Both the position numbers and the translations under genes were made by a program. Positions 15,025 through 24,246 of a DNA stretch of 49,580 nt are shown piece after piece; within the stretch, counting starts at the first letter, position 1, and each line of letters opens with the position of its first letter. Location of the stretch: positions 1 to 49,580 of the forward strand of contig JAAYCI010000035.1 of the NCBI GenBank assembly GCA_012729855.1, given 5' to 3'. The notes under the pieces were generated by a model. The model saw nothing but the letters and a program-made list of their open reading frames with translations, searched no databases and was not told the DNA's origin. The stretch is from Oscillospiraceae bacterium (GTDB lineage Bacteria > Bacillota > Clostridia > Oscillospirales > Ruminococcaceae).

Positions 15025-16604
15025 CAGACGCACAGCAGATCCGGCGCCGGCGCACCTTTGCCATTATCAGCCACCCGGACGCCGGCAAGACCACCCTGAC
15101 CGAAAAGCTGCTGCTGTACGGCGGCGCCATCAACCTGGCGGGCAGCGTGAAGGGCAAGAAAACCGCCCGCCACGCCGTGAGCGACTGGATGGAGATAGAA
15201 AAGCAGCGCGGCATCAGCGTAACGTCCAGCGTGCTGCAGTTTGAATACAACGATTTCTGCGTGAACATCCTGGACACCCCCGGCCACCAGGATTTCTCGG
15301 AGGACACTTACCGCACCCTGATGGCCGCCGACGCCGCCGTGATGGTGATAGATGCCGCCAAGGGCGTGGAGACGCAGACCAAAAAACTGTTCAAGGTGTG
15401 CGTGATGCGGGGCATCCCCATTTTCACCTTCATTAACAAGATGGACCGCGAGGCCCGGCCGCCGCTGGACCTTTTGCAGGACATTGAGGATGTGCTGGGC
15501 ATAGACACCTACCCCATGAACTGGCCCATTGGCAGCGGGCGTGCATTTAAGGGCGTGTACGAGCGCGGCGCCGGGCAGATACTGGCCTTTGAGCCGGTGC
15601 TGCGGGGCGAAAAGCAGGTGAAGGCACAAAAGGCCCGCCTGGGCGACGCGGCGCTGGACGAAATGATTGGCGCCGCCGCCCACAAAACACTGGCCGATGA
15701 CATCGACCTGCTGGACGTGGCCGGCACCGAATACAGCAAAGAGGAGATGCTGGCCGGCCGGCTGACACCGGTGTTTTTTGGCTCGGCGCTTACCAACTTT
15801 GGCGTGGAGCCGTTTTTGGAAGCTTTTCTGCGCATGACGCCCCCGCCGCTGCCGCGCCAGTCAAGCGCGGGGCCCGTCGACCCCCTCTCGCCCGACTTTT
15901 CGGCCTTTGTGTTCAAGATACAGGCCAACATGAACCCCGCCCACCGCGACCGCATCGCCTTCATCCGCATCTGCTCGGGCAAGTTTGAGAAGGGCATGGA
16001 AGTGCAGCACATGCCGGGGGGCAAGGCCCTGCGCATCTCGCAGCCGCAGCAGATGATGGCCGAGGAGCGCCAGATTGTGGACGAGGCCTATGCCGGAGAC
16101 ATTCTGGGCGTGTTCGACCCCGGCGTTTTTGCCATTGGCGACACGCTTGTGGGCGGCAAGGCCCGCTTCACCTTCGAGGGCATCCCCACCTTTGCGCCCG
16201 AGCATTTTGCACTGCTGCGCCAGACCGATACCATGAAACGCAAGCAGTTTGTCAAGGGCATTGAGCAGATTGCCCAGGAGGGCGCCATCCAGGTGTTTAA
16301 GGAGAGCGGCGGCGGCATGGAGGAGCTTATTGTGGGGGCGGTGGGCGTTTTGCAGTTCGAGGTGCTGGAGTACCGGCTGAAGAACGAATACGGCGTGGAC
16401 ATCTGCCTGCAGACATTGCCCTACCAGTACATCCGCTGGGTAACACAGCACGAGGGCGACATTGCCCACCTGAGCCTGACCAGTGATTCCAAGCGGGTGG
16501 AGGATATGAAGGGCAACCCGTTGCTGCTGTTTACCGGGTTTTGGAACGTGGGCTGGGCCGAGGAGCACAACAAGGGCCTGGTGCTCAGCGAGTTTGGCCG
16601 GTGA
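15021..16604 (+). CDS. prfC: Peptide chain release factor 3
   Basis: A 527-residue translational GTPase that recycles RF1/RF2 after termination. The G motifs are visible: G1 SHPDAGKTT, G2 RGISVTSS, G3 DTPGHQDF, G4 NKMDRE. The 'SDWMEIEKQRGISVTSS' stretch separates RF3 from EF-G and the tetracycline-protection proteins. The start at 15021 lies in an ATGA overlap with the upstream hydrolase. Confidence 0.95.
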   Translation: MTDAQQIRRRRTFAIISHPDAGKTTLTEKLLLYGGAINLAGSVKGKKTARHAVSDWMEIEKQRGISVTSSVLQFEYNDFCVNILDTPGHQDFSEDTYRTLMAADAAVMVIDAAKGVETQTKKLFKVCVMRGIPIFTFINKMDREARPPLDLLQDIEDVLGIDTYPMNWPIGSGRAFKGVYERGAGQILAFEPVLRGEKQVKAQKARLGDAALDEMIGAAAHKTLADDIDLLDVAGTEYSKEEMLAGRLTPVFFGSALTNFGVEPFLEAFLRMTPPPLPRQSSAGPVDPLSPDFSAFVFKIQANMNPAHRDRIAFIRICSGKFEKGMEVQHMPGGKALRISQPQQMMAEERQIVDEAYAGDILGVFDPGVFAIGDTLVGGKARFTFEGIPTFAPEHFALLRQTDTMKRKQFVKGIEQIAQEGAIQVFKESGGGMEELIVGAVGVLQFEVLEYRLKNEYGVDICLQTLPYQYIRWVTQHEGDIAHLSLTSDSKRVEDMKGNPLLLFTGFWNVGWAEEHNKGLVLSEFGR

Positions 16605-16678
16605 TTTGCCGGGTTGCCCAAATGCACCACAGGTTTTTTGTATGGGGTGAACACATCGCGCGGCAGCGTTCGACTGTG

Positions 16679-16702
16679 AACGGGCCCGTTTTCGGGTATA
16701 GT
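16679..16702 (+). promoter_or_regulatory. Palindrome next to a possible promoter before the lipid kinase gene
   Basis: AACGGGCCCGTT (16679-16690) is a perfect 12-bp palindrome just upstream of TATAGT (16697-16702). The matching -35 is poor. A 19-codon ORF (16718-16777) with GGAGG upstream overlaps the start of the next gene and could couple its translation. Confidence 0.3.
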
Positions 16703-16751
16703 GGAGGAAACCCCATCATGTTTGGGCGCTGGCCCAATATAGGTGACCGAT

Positions 16752-17639
16752 ATGGAAACACTACTGTTGATTTTTAACCCCTATACAGGTGGCAATAAGC
16801 TGAAAAATAAGCTGCATGAGATGATCTGCCGTTTTTCGGAGGCAGGATACCTGCTACACGTGTACCCCACCACCGGCCCCGGCGACGCCCGGCGGATGGC
16901 CCAAGAGCACGGCGCCGGGCATGACCTGGTGGTGTGCTGCGGCGGCGACGGCACCCTGAACGAGGTGGTGGACGGCCTTTTGTGCCACCAGCCCATGCCC
17001 CGGCTGGGCTATGTGCCCTGTGGCACCACCAACGACTTTGCCGCCTCGCTGAAGCTGCCCAAAAACAACATTATGAAAGCGGTGGAGCGCATTGTGGCGC
17101 CCAAAGCGGTGATGCAGTGCGATGTGGGCCTTTTGAACGAGCGGTGCTTCAACTATGTGGCCGCCTTTGGCGAGCTGACGGATGTCTCCTATAAAACGCC
17201 GCAGACTTTTAAGAATTTCCTGGGTTATTCGGCCTATTTACTGGAGGCCATGCAGCGCCTGCCCAAGCTGGAATCGCACCACGCCCGCATTGTGTGCGAC
17301 AACGGTGTTTATGAGGACGACTATCTGTTTGGCCTGGTGGCCAACTCGGCGTCGGTGGCGGGGTTCACCTTCCCCGATAAGGAGCAAATACACCTGGACG
17401 ACGGGATATTTGAGATGCTGCTGGTGAAGCACCCACACAACTTTGGCGAGATGAGCGAAGTGAGCGCCGCCGTGCTGCGGGGGGATGTTTCGTCACCGCT
17501 GCTGACGGTGACGCGGGTGAAGCACCTGGAGTTTGTTTCGGACGCGCCCTGCTCGTGGTCGTTGGACGGCGAGTTTGGCGGCATGCTGACCGAGGCCAGC
17601 ATTCAGGTGAAGCGGCAGGCGCTCAGCATTTGTGTGTAG
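16752..17639 (+). CDS. Diacylglycerol-kinase-family lipid kinase (YegS/DgkB-like)
   Basis: A 295-residue soluble lipid kinase. The nucleotide-binding signature CCGGDGTLNEVVDGLL and the later 'PCGTTNDFAASL' are those of the DAGK catalytic domain; the C-terminal half carries the usual beta-sandwich. In Firmicutes DgkB phosphorylates diacylglycerol released by lipoteichoic-acid synthesis. A GTG at 16743 is in frame, but the ATG at 16752 is better placed behind AGGTGA and gives the typical METLLLIFNP start. Confidence 0.9.
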   Translation: METLLLIFNPYTGGNKLKNKLHEMICRFSEAGYLLHVYPTTGPGDARRMAQEHGAGHDLVVCCGGDGTLNEVVDGLLCHQPMPRLGYVPCGTTNDFAASLKLPKNNIMKAVERIVAPKAVMQCDVGLLNERCFNYVAAFGELTDVSYKTPQTFKNFLGYSAYLLEAMQRLPKLESHHARIVCDNGVYEDDYLFGLVANSASVAGFTFPDKEQIHLDDGIFEMLLVKHPHNFGEMSEVSAAVLRGDVSSPLLTVTRVKHLEFVSDAPCSWSLDGEFGGMLTEASIQVKRQALSICV

Positions 17640-17978
17640 CGCCGCTTGAACGGACGTTGGCTTGGCAGGCGCATGCAATGGCGACAAAATAGAGCCTGGT
17701 CAGCATATGCAAGGGTTCCTTGCTGGCAGGCCTGTCCGAACCATTTGAAAACGCAGTATACAAGACGGCAGGCTTGCTGGCTGGCACACGTTGTGGGTGT
17801 GCGGGTTACCGTTGGTGTCGAAAAATTCGCCTGAACGCGATATCCGCGCATCTTTATGGCGATACGGGCTGTAAAACTGAATTGGCTTGAAGTGAGCGGT
17901 TCTGGCACAAAAATAGCACCGCCTGCATAGATGGCCTACCGCACAAGCACAGCAAAAATACGGCACAGGGGGCGTGGC
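17640..17978. other. Gene-free stretch between the lipid kinase and YesL-like genes
   Basis: No gene with a ribosome site was found in these 339 bases. It contains short similar motifs (GCTTGGCAGGCG, TGCTGGCAGGCC, GGCAGGCTTGCTGGCTGGC) that recall the diverged repeats in the rny-ymdB gap, but they are too short to call a repeat family. The following gene's frame is open back to 17931. Confidence 0.3.
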
Positions 17979-18797
17979 ATGGGGCTTTTTAGAAACCTGA
18001 ACAAGCCGGGCCCCGGCGTGCCCAAAAATGCGCCCCGCAAAAAAGGTGTGCCCCGTTTTTTTGAGATTCTCGGCCGGGACTTTGGCAACCTGGTGAAGCT
18101 GAACCTGTTGACGCAGCTGGGCTTTTTGCCCTCGCAGGGGATGCTGGCATTGTCCATCTGGGCCTACACCGGCGGCTGGGGCGTCCTGTTTGTGGTGTCG
18201 GCGTTTCTGGGGGCGTTGTCGGGCATTGTGCTGGGGGCGGCCTGTGCCGCGCAGCAGTTTTGCCTGGCCAAAATGTTGCGGAACGAGCCCGGCTTCATCG
18301 GGCAGGACTTCAAGCGCGCATTCACCCAAACCCTTGGCCGCATGGCCGGGCCGGGCATGCTTTATGCCATTTTGCTGGGTGTGGGCATATACACCTACCT
18401 GTTTGTTTTCAGCGCGCAGGCCGGGGTGAGCATCTTCGCGGTGGGGCTGTTTGTGGTGTTGGCGCTGCTGGTGGCCATGGCCGCGCCCTGGCTGTTTTTG
18501 CAGGGCGCGCTGCTGCCCCTTGGCGCCGGCGCCATGCTGAAGCACAGTGTGGTGCTGGCTGTGGCGTATTTTTTACGCAGCTTGGCCGGCGCGCTGCTGG
18601 GCGGGGCGCTCACCCTCATACAGTGGCGGGTGTTCCCGTTGCTGACGCCCGTTACGCTGGTGGTGGGCTATTCCATCCCGGCGCTTATCCAGCTGATGTG
18701 GATCTGGCCGCCGTTTGAGAAAACCTTCCAGCCGGGCAGTGCCGCTGCAGTGGCCAAGCCGGCAGCCGCCCGGCCAGACGAGGACGAACCAGGCTGA
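17979..18797 (+). CDS. YesL-like (DUF624) integral membrane protein
   Basis: A 272-residue protein with about five or six membrane segments between residues 48 and 235. The N-terminus (MGLFRNLNKPGPGVPKNAP, then RFFEILGRDFGNLVKLNLL) closely resembles YesL/DUF624 proteins of Firmicutes, often linked to carbohydrate uptake loci though of unknown activity. The C-terminus is Ala/Pro-rich and acidic. The ATG at 17979 follows AGGGGGCG; the upstream ATG at 17931 lacks a site. Confidence 0.8.
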   Translation: MGLFRNLNKPGPGVPKNAPRKKGVPRFFEILGRDFGNLVKLNLLTQLGFLPSQGMLALSIWAYTGGWGVLFVVSAFLGALSGIVLGAACAAQQFCLAKMLRNEPGFIGQDFKRAFTQTLGRMAGPGMLYAILLGVGIYTYLFVFSAQAGVSIFAVGLFVVLALLVAMAAPWLFLQGALLPLGAGAMLKHSVVLAVAYFLRSLAGALLGGALTLIQWRVFPLLTPVTLVVGYSIPALIQLMWIWPPFEKTFQPGSAAAVAKPAAARPDEDEPG

Positions 18798-18834
18798 ACC
18801 GGTGGCCAAAAGCGTACCTGCTTATATGGTGATT

Positions 18835-18868
18835 AAAAAACTTGCCCTCTTAATGGGCGAGTTTTTTT
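18835..18868 (+). terminator. Terminator after the YesL-like gene
   Basis: CTTGCCC (18841-18847) pairs with GGGCGAG (18855-18861), including one G-T pair, with an A-run before and TTTTTTT after. Confidence 0.75.
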
Positions 18869-19029
18869 ATGTTCGGAACAAAACAGTGGGGGATACGATA
18901 CATGATGTATAGAATAAGAAAAAAACATAAACAAAACATATATTTGGAATACTGGCAAAATGCCGCTGGGAAAAAGTAGAGCAAAAGACATGTATATAAT
19001 TATTTTGTAATACAAATTATATAATATAC

Positions 19030-19059
19030 TTGACAAAATAATAACTATTAGCGTATACT
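19030..19059 (+). promoter_or_regulatory. Promoter of the ribbon-helix-helix gene
   Basis: TTGACA (19030-19035), 18 bases, TATACT (19054-19059) in a strikingly A/T-rich region (18900-19070). TTAG-N6-CTAA (19048-19061) surrounds the -10, and a TATACT copy also precedes the -35, so self-binding sites are plausible. Confidence 0.6.
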
Positions 19060-19085
19060 AAAAGAGTAAGGAGAGTGGGGATAGT

Positions 19086-19739
19086 ATGTCTAAAACCGTA
19101 TACAGCCTGGTGCTTTCACAGGAGATAGTGGCAGCGGTGGATGCCCTGGCCGTGCGTGGCGGCTACAGCCGTTCGTCGCTTGTAAACCATATTCTGGCGG
19201 AGTATGCCAGCCTGATGTCGCCCGAGAAGCGGGCGCGCCAGCTGTTGGACACGCTGGAGCACGAGGCCGGCCGCCGGGGCTTCCGGGCGTCGCGCTCGCC
19301 GGGGGGTATGCTTACCCTGCGCACCGCACTGCCTTATAAATACAACCCCGCGCTCAGCTACACGGTGGAGCTGCGGGGCGAGCAAGCTGTTTTGGGCCGG
19401 CTGCACCTGGCGCTGCGCAGCCAGAACGAAACGCTGCTGGCCTGCCTGGCCCTGTTTTTTGACCTGTGGCGCCGGCTGGAAAATGCCCACCTGCAATTGC
19501 CGCCCGAGCGGGATGCCTACCGAAGCGGCGGCAAAAGGCATACCCGTGTGCTGCGCCGCCCGGTGCAGGAAAGCAGCGCCGAGGCGGAGGGCGAACTGAT
19601 AGCTGGCTACATTGCCCTGATGGACGGCTGCCTGAAAACTTATTTTCACAACCTGGACGACGCCCCCACCGCCCTGCGCGAAACCGAGCGCCACTACCTG
19701 GCGCATTTGCAGCAGAATATTGCTTTGGCACAGTTGTAG
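19086..19739 (+). CDS. Ribbon-helix-helix-type regulator, otherwise uncharacterised
   Basis: A 217-residue protein. The first 45 residues (SKTVYSLVLSQEIVAAVDAL, then GGYSRSSLVNHILAEY) read as a ribbon-helix-helix DNA-binding domain. The remainder has no family I recognise: a strand-rich middle (LRTALPYKYNPALSYTVELR) and a helical C-terminus with 'IALMDGCLKTYFHNLD'. It directly precedes clpB with a 168-base gap and could regulate itself or clpB; neither CIRCE nor a CtsR-like site was seen. GGAGAGTGGGG precedes the ATG. Confidence 0.65.
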   Translation: MSKTVYSLVLSQEIVAAVDALAVRGGYSRSSLVNHILAEYASLMSPEKRARQLLDTLEHEAGRRGFRASRSPGGMLTLRTALPYKYNPALSYTVELRGEQAVLGRLHLALRSQNETLLACLALFFDLWRRLENAHLQLPPERDAYRSGGKRHTRVLRRPVQESSAEAEGELIAGYIALMDGCLKTYFHNLDDAPTALRETERHYLAHLQQNIALAQL

Positions 19740-19907
19740 CCGGCACCCTGTGTGGGCGCGTTTTGCTTCAAGAAATGGGCTTCAGGGGCAGTGCCGCAGA
19801 TAGATGCGCCGGAGCGGCAAATGCTGTTTGCGCGCATATCCAACACAATCCTACACCTTGCCATTTTATAATGATTATGACCAGAAGAACAAAGGAGGAT
19901 CATGACG

Positions 19908-22502
19908 ATGGATCTTCAAAAATTTACCCAAAAATCCCGCGATGCCATTATGGCGGCGCAAAACCTGGCGCTGGAATACCAGAACCAGGCGCTGGAGCAG
20001 CAGCATCTGCTCTATGCGCTCATCACGCAGGAAAACAGCCTGATTGCGCAGCTTTTTAAAAAGATGGACATCGAGCCCGGCAACGTGGAGGTAGACTTGG
20101 CCGAGAGCATCTCGAGCCTGCCGCGCGTGACCGGCAGCGGCCGCGAGGCCGACAAGATCTACATCACGCCGGCGCTGGACAAAGCCCTGCTGGCCGCCGA
20201 AAAGGAAGCCAGGGGCATGAAGGACGACTATGTCTCGGTGGAGCACATCATGCTGGGGCTGATTGCCGCGCCCAACGACGCGCTGCGCACCATCTTCCGG
20301 CTGTTCAGCATTGACAAAAACAGCTTTTTGGCGGCGCTGGCCACCGTGCGGGGCAACACCCGCGTGACCACCGACAGCCCCGAGGACACCTACGACGCCC
20401 TGAACAAGTATGGCCAGGACCTGGTAGACCTCGCCCGCAAGAACAAGCTGGACCCGGTCATCGGGCGGGACGCGGAGATACGCAATGTGATTCGCATCCT
20501 CAGCCGCAAAACCAAAAACAACCCCGTGCTGATAGGCGAGCCCGGCGTGGGCAAGACGGCCATTGCCGAGGGCCTGGCCCAGCGCATTGTGCGGGGTGAC
20601 GTGCCCGAGAGCTTGCGTGACCGGCAGATTTTCGCGCTGGATATGGGCGCGCTGGTGGCCGGCGCCAAGTACCGCGGCGAGTTTGAGGAACGCCTCAAGA
20701 GTGTGCTGCAGGAAGTGCAAAATTCAGATGGTCAAATAATTTTGTTTATTGACGAACTGCACAACATTGTGGGCGCTGGCAAAACCGATGGCGCCATGGA
20801 TGCCGGCAACCTGCTGAAGCCCCTGCTGGCCCGGGGCGAGCTGCACTGCATTGGCGCCACCACGCTGAACGAGTACCGCCAGTACATTGAAAAGGACGCG
20901 GCGCTGGAGCGGCGGTTTCAGCCGGTGATGGTGGACCAGCCCACCGTGGAGGACACCATCTCCATCCTGCGTGGCATCAAGGAGCGCTACGAGGTGTTTC
21001 ACGGCGTGAAAATTACTGACGGTGCGCTGATTTCGGCGGCGGTGCTGAGCGACCGCTACATCACCGACCGCTTTTTGCCCGACAAAGCCATCGACCTGGT
21101 GGACGAAGCCTGCGCGATGATTCGCACCGAGATGGACACCAGCCCGGCCGAGATGGACGACCTGCAGCGGAAAATCATGCAGCTGGAGATAGAGGAAGCT
21201 GCGCTGAAGAAGGAGACCGACAAGCTCTCCAAAGAGCATCTGAAGGAAATTCGCGAAGAATTGGCGTCCATGCGCGAGGATTTTAACGCCATGAAAGCCC
21301 GCTGGGAGAATGAGAAGGACGCCATTGCCAAGGTGCAGCACCTGCGCGAGGAACTGGAGCAGGTAAACGGCGAGATAGAAAAGGCCGAGCGCGAGTATGA
21401 CCTGAACCGCGCGGCCGAGCTGAAATACGGCCGTCTGCCCGAGCTGCAAAAGGCGCTGGAGACCGAGGAAAAGCTGGCCGAGGCCTCCGAGCAGGACGGC
21501 CTGCTGCACGACCGCGTAACCGACGAGGAAATCAGCCGTATTGTGGCAAGGTGGACGGGCATCCCCATCACCAAGCTGATGGAGAGCGAGCGTGAAAAGC
21601 TGCTGGGCATGGACAAAATTTTGCACAAGCGGGTCATCGGGCAGGACGAAGCCGTCACCCGCGTGAGCGAGGCCATCCTGCGCAGCCGCGCCGGCATCCA
21701 GGATCAAAACCGCCCGGTTGGCTCCTTCCTGTTCCTGGGCCCCACCGGCGTGGGCAAAACCGAGCTGGCCAAAGCCCTGGCCGAGGCGCTGTTTGACGAC
21801 GAGCGCAACATTGTGCGTATTGACATGAGCGAGTACATGGAGAAGTTCAGCGTCAGCCGGCTGATTGGCGCGCCCCCGGGCTATGTGGGCTACGACGAGG
21901 GCGGCCAGCTGACCGAGGCCGTGCGCCGCAAGCCCTACAGCGTGGTGCTGTTTGATGAGATTGAGAAAGCACATCCGGACGTGTTCAATGTTTTACTGCA
22001 AGTCTTGGACGATGGACGTATTACGGACAGTCAAGGCCGCACGGTGGACTTCAAAAACACCATCATCATCATGACCAGCAACCTGGGCAGCGGGTATATC
22101 CTGGAGGGCATCAAGGACGGCAAGATATCCGAGGAGGCCCGCCAAATGGTGGATACCCTGCTGAAAACCAGCTTCCGGCCTGAGTTTTTAAACCGACTGG
22201 ATGAGATTATCTTCTTCAAGCCATTGGAAAAAGGCGAAATTGCCGCGGTGGTAGACCTGCTATTGGCCGACCTGCAGAAGCGCCTGGCCGACCGCCAGCT
22301 GAACCTGCATGTAACACCCGAAGCCAAGGACTTCATTGTGGACGCCGGCTTTGACCCGGCCTACGGCGCCCGCCCGCTGAAGCGGTATATCCAAAGCAAG
22401 CTGGAAACGCTGGTGGCGCGGTTCATCATAGCGCAAAACCCCGGCCCCGGCACGGAGATAAAGGTGGGCGTGCGCGACGGCGCGCTGGCGCTGGTGGGTT
22501 GA
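19908..22502 (+). CDS. clpB: ATP-dependent disaggregase ClpB
   Basis: An 864-residue Hsp100 chaperone that pulls proteins from aggregates together with DnaK. It has a double Clp_N repeat (about 1-145), AAA1 with Walker A GEPGVGKT (about 210-217), the M-domain coiled coil (about 405-525), and AAA2 with Walker A GPTGVGKT. There is a C-terminal D2-small domain ([15 protein letters not shown]) but no ClpP-binding loop. Of two nearby ATGs, 19908 is 9 bases from AAAGGAGG and is preferred over 19902. A TATAAT at 19867-19872 may be its -10. Confidence 0.96.
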   Translation: MDLQKFTQKSRDAIMAAQNLALEYQNQALEQQHLLYALITQENSLIAQLFKKMDIEPGNVEVDLAESISSLPRVTGSGREADKIYITPALDKALLAAEKEARGMKDDYVSVEHIMLGLIAAPNDALRTIFRLFSIDKNSFLAALATVRGNTRVTTDSPEDTYDALNKYGQDLVDLARKNKLDPVIGRDAEIRNVIRILSRKTKNNPVLIGEPGVGKTAIAEGLAQRIVRGDVPESLRDRQIFALDMGALVAGAKYRGEFEERLKSVLQEVQNSDGQIILFIDELHNIVGAGKTDGAMDAGNLLKPLLARGELHCIGATTLNEYRQYIEKDAALERRFQPVMVDQPTVEDTISILRGIKERYEVFHGVKITDGALISAAVLSDRYITDRFLPDKAIDLVDEACAMIRTEMDTSPAEMDDLQRKIMQLEIEEAALKKETDKLSKEHLKEIREELASMREDFNAMKARWENEKDAIAKVQHLREELEQVNGEIEKAEREYDLNRAAELKYGRLPELQKALETEEKLAEASEQDGLLHDRVTDEEISRIVARWTGIPITKLMESEREKLLGMDKILHKRVIGQDEAVTRVSEAILRSRAGIQDQNRPVGSFLFLGPTGVGKTELAKALAEALFDDERNIVRIDMSEYMEKFSVSRLIGAPPGYVGYDEGGQLTEAVRRKPYSVVLFDEIEKAHPDVFNVLLQVLDDGRITDSQGRTVDFKNTIIIMTSNLGSGYILEGIKDGKISEEARQMVDTLLKTSFRPEFLNRLDEIIFFKPLEKGEIAAVVDLLLADLQKRLADRQLNLHVTPEAKDFIVDAGFDPAYGARPLKRYIQSKLETLVARFIIAQNPGPGTEIKVGVRDGALALVG

Positions 22503-22530
22503 GCGGTAAGCCGGTAGCCAAAACGCGAGA

Positions 22531-22562
22531 AAAAAGGGGTGAGGAAAATCCTCACCCCTTTT
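22531..22562. terminator. Terminator after clpB
   Basis: A 14-bp perfect stem (22532-22545 with 22549-22562) around AAA, with A- and T-rich ends. Usable in both directions. Confidence 0.85.
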
Positions 22563-22705
22563 CAATAATGCATATGGCCCGCTGTGTCGACAGTAATGGT
22601 TTTAACACCAAATTGCTCGGTCGAATTGGTGTCTGTAATTATATAATTTTCTTCAAAATCAGACAACCGATATGTTAAAATAGTAATATTTTTTTGTTGC
22701 AGCAA
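22562..22705 (-). CDS. Possible 47-residue protein of unknown function
   Basis: An open frame from TTG at 22705 to TGA at 22562-22564 encodes MLQQKNITILTYRLSDFEEN followed by YIITDTNSTEQFGVKTITVD and a short tail. GGAGA stands 3 bases upstream. The protein looks non-random (alternating strand-like segments), yet the DNA is far more A/T-rich than its neighbours and the frame has no recognised relatives. It lies just after the GNAT gene on the same strand. It may be a small foreign gene, the tail of a lost gene, or chance. Confidence 0.3.
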   Translation of the reverse strand: MLQQKNITILTYRLSDFEENYIITDTNSTEQFGVKTITVDTAGHMHY

Positions 22706-22736
22706 TGTTCTCCATTAATAGATTAGCGGTCATTTT

Positions 22737-23264
22737 TCACAATATCTTATCATACGCCCAACGCACGGCCCCCTCGGTGCCGCCGTATTGCAGCGACAGC
22801 GTGATGGTGCCCCGCCGCACAAAGCCTTTTTTAGTCAGCAGGTGCTGCATGGGCAGGTTTTCGGGGTGGGTGTCCACCCGGATGGTGTAAAACTCGGCCT
22901 TGCGGCAGAGGTTTTCAATCTCCTTGATAAGCTGCGCACCCAGGCCCTGGCCGCGCACGTCATCGTGCAGGGCCACCCGGTGCAGCGCGGCGTAGCGGCC
23001 GGTGCTGCCCCACTGTCCGTCACGAATGGACGCGTAGTCAGGCTCGTCGGCAAAAATGAGCGCGGCGGTGGCCACCACGCGGCCGTCGGCCGTCAGCAGC
23101 CAGGCGTTGCCGGCTTCAATATCGGCCGTCAGTATGTGGGGCTGGGGGTAGCCGTCCTGCCATTGGTCATGGCCCTGGCTGCCCAAAAAGCTGCGCGCCT
23201 GCGCAATGATATCCAGCATGGCGGGCAGGTCGGCCCCGCTGGCGCGCCTGAATTCGATAATCAT
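22737..23264 (-). CDS. GNAT family N-acetyltransferase
   Basis: A 175-residue acetyltransferase. The start at 23264 (MIIEFRRASGADLPAM) has GGAGG upstream; the frame is open to 23420, but that part reads as an antisense shadow. The acetyl-CoA loop is VALHDDVRGQGLGAQLI (about 98-114), and the later 'IRVDTHPENLPMQHLLTKKGF' is the normal C-terminal helix with its Asn. The HDQWQDGYPQP segment occurs in a common Firmicutes GNAT group whose substrate is unknown. Confidence 0.85.
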   Translation of the reverse strand: MIIEFRRASGADLPAMLDIIAQARSFLGSQGHDQWQDGYPQPHILTADIEAGNAWLLTADGRVVATAALIFADEPDYASIRDGQWGSTGRYAALHRVALHDDVRGQGLGAQLIKEIENLCRKAEFYTIRVDTHPENLPMQHLLTKKGFVRRGTITLSLQYGGTEGAVRWAYDKIL

Positions 23265-23368
23265 TCTAATGCCTCCAAATTCTCCGCGCTTGCGGCGGCG
23301 GGCGCCGTGCAGTACAATGGGCTGTAGCGGCACTGCATGTGAATAGACGAACAGAAAGGGCGGGTGCC

Positions 23369-24226
23369 GTGAGAAAACTGCGAGAACGATTGGCGCTGAT
23401 GCCCGCCGTGGTACGTACACTGTTGCTGATACTGGCGGCTATTCTGCTGGCCGGCTTGGTGTGGCTGCCCACATGGGCAGGTGCGGCGCCGGCCGCCGCC
23501 GTCACCGATGTGGGTACCCTGCCCGAAAGCCAGCCCACCGACCTTTTGCTGGAGGGCGCCCCGCTGGACACCCGCTACACGCTGGTGCTGGACGCCGGCC
23601 ACGGCGGCATAGACGGCGGCGCGGTGGATACCACCGGGACCGTGCTGGAAAAAGACGTAAACCAGACGATGGTGGACAAGGTGACCGCCCTGCTGGCCGC
23701 CCACGCCAACCAATTGCGCGTGGTGCAGGCGGTGGAGCCGGACACCAACGCTACCGTGCTGGCCCGGGCCAACACCGCGGTAAAGGAGCAGGCCGACCTG
23801 TTTTTGTCGCTGCATCTGAACGGCGACACACACGAGAGCTCCCGCGGGTTCCAGTGCTTTCCCACGCCGCCGGGCCGCCCGTATGCCGACGAAAGCCTGC
23901 GGTTTGCCCGCCTGCTGGTGCAGCAGGTTCAGCAGACGGATGCTTTTATCCTGGGCACCGAGGGGATCTTCTATTGCTATTATGTACGCCAGGGCGAAAG
24001 CGGCTATTACAAGGAGATTCTCGACATTGCGCAGACCGACCCGGCCACGCCCCGCGCCGACGAAAGTTTTGGCGTGGTGGAGTACAGCGGCTGCCCGTCG
24101 GTGCTCATTGAGCAGTGGTTTATCACAAGCGCCGAGGACATGGCGCTCTTTAACTCCGAGGCCGGCTACGATACCATGGCCAACAGCATTTATCAGGCCA
24201 TTTGCGCCTATTTTCAACTGAATTAA
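23369..24226 (+). CDS. N-acetylmuramoyl-L-alanine amidase (Amidase_3), membrane-anchored
   Basis: A 285-residue zinc amidase that cuts between MurNAc and the stem peptide. A basic N-terminus and a hydrophobic stretch (about residues 10-35) act as signal or anchor. Zinc ligands are the His in LDAGHGGIDGG, the Glu in TVLEKDVNQ and the His in SLHLNGD; the catalytic Glu is in VLIEQWF near the C-terminus. A GTG at 23369 with GAAAGGG upstream is the chosen start; a GTG at 23339 is possible. It is divergent from a GNAT gene. It is likely involved in daughter-cell separation or wall turnover. Confidence 0.88.
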   Translation: MRKLRERLALMPAVVRTLLLILAAILLAGLVWLPTWAGAAPAAAVTDVGTLPESQPTDLLLEGAPLDTRYTLVLDAGHGGIDGGAVDTTGTVLEKDVNQTMVDKVTALLAAHANQLRVVQAVEPDTNATVLARANTAVKEQADLFLSLHLNGDTHESSRGFQCFPTPPGRPYADESLRFARLLVQQVQQTDAFILGTEGIFYCYYVRQGESGYYKEILDIAQTDPATPRADESFGVVEYSGCPSVLIEQWFITSAEDMALFNSEAGYDTMANSIYQAICAYFQLN

Positions 24227-24246
24227 ATATAGAATATAAAAACAAA

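Noticed and set aside
19740-19907. CIRCE or CtsR operator before clpB
   Set aside because: Neither TTAGCACTC-N9-GAGTGCTAA nor the CtsR heptad repeat is present.
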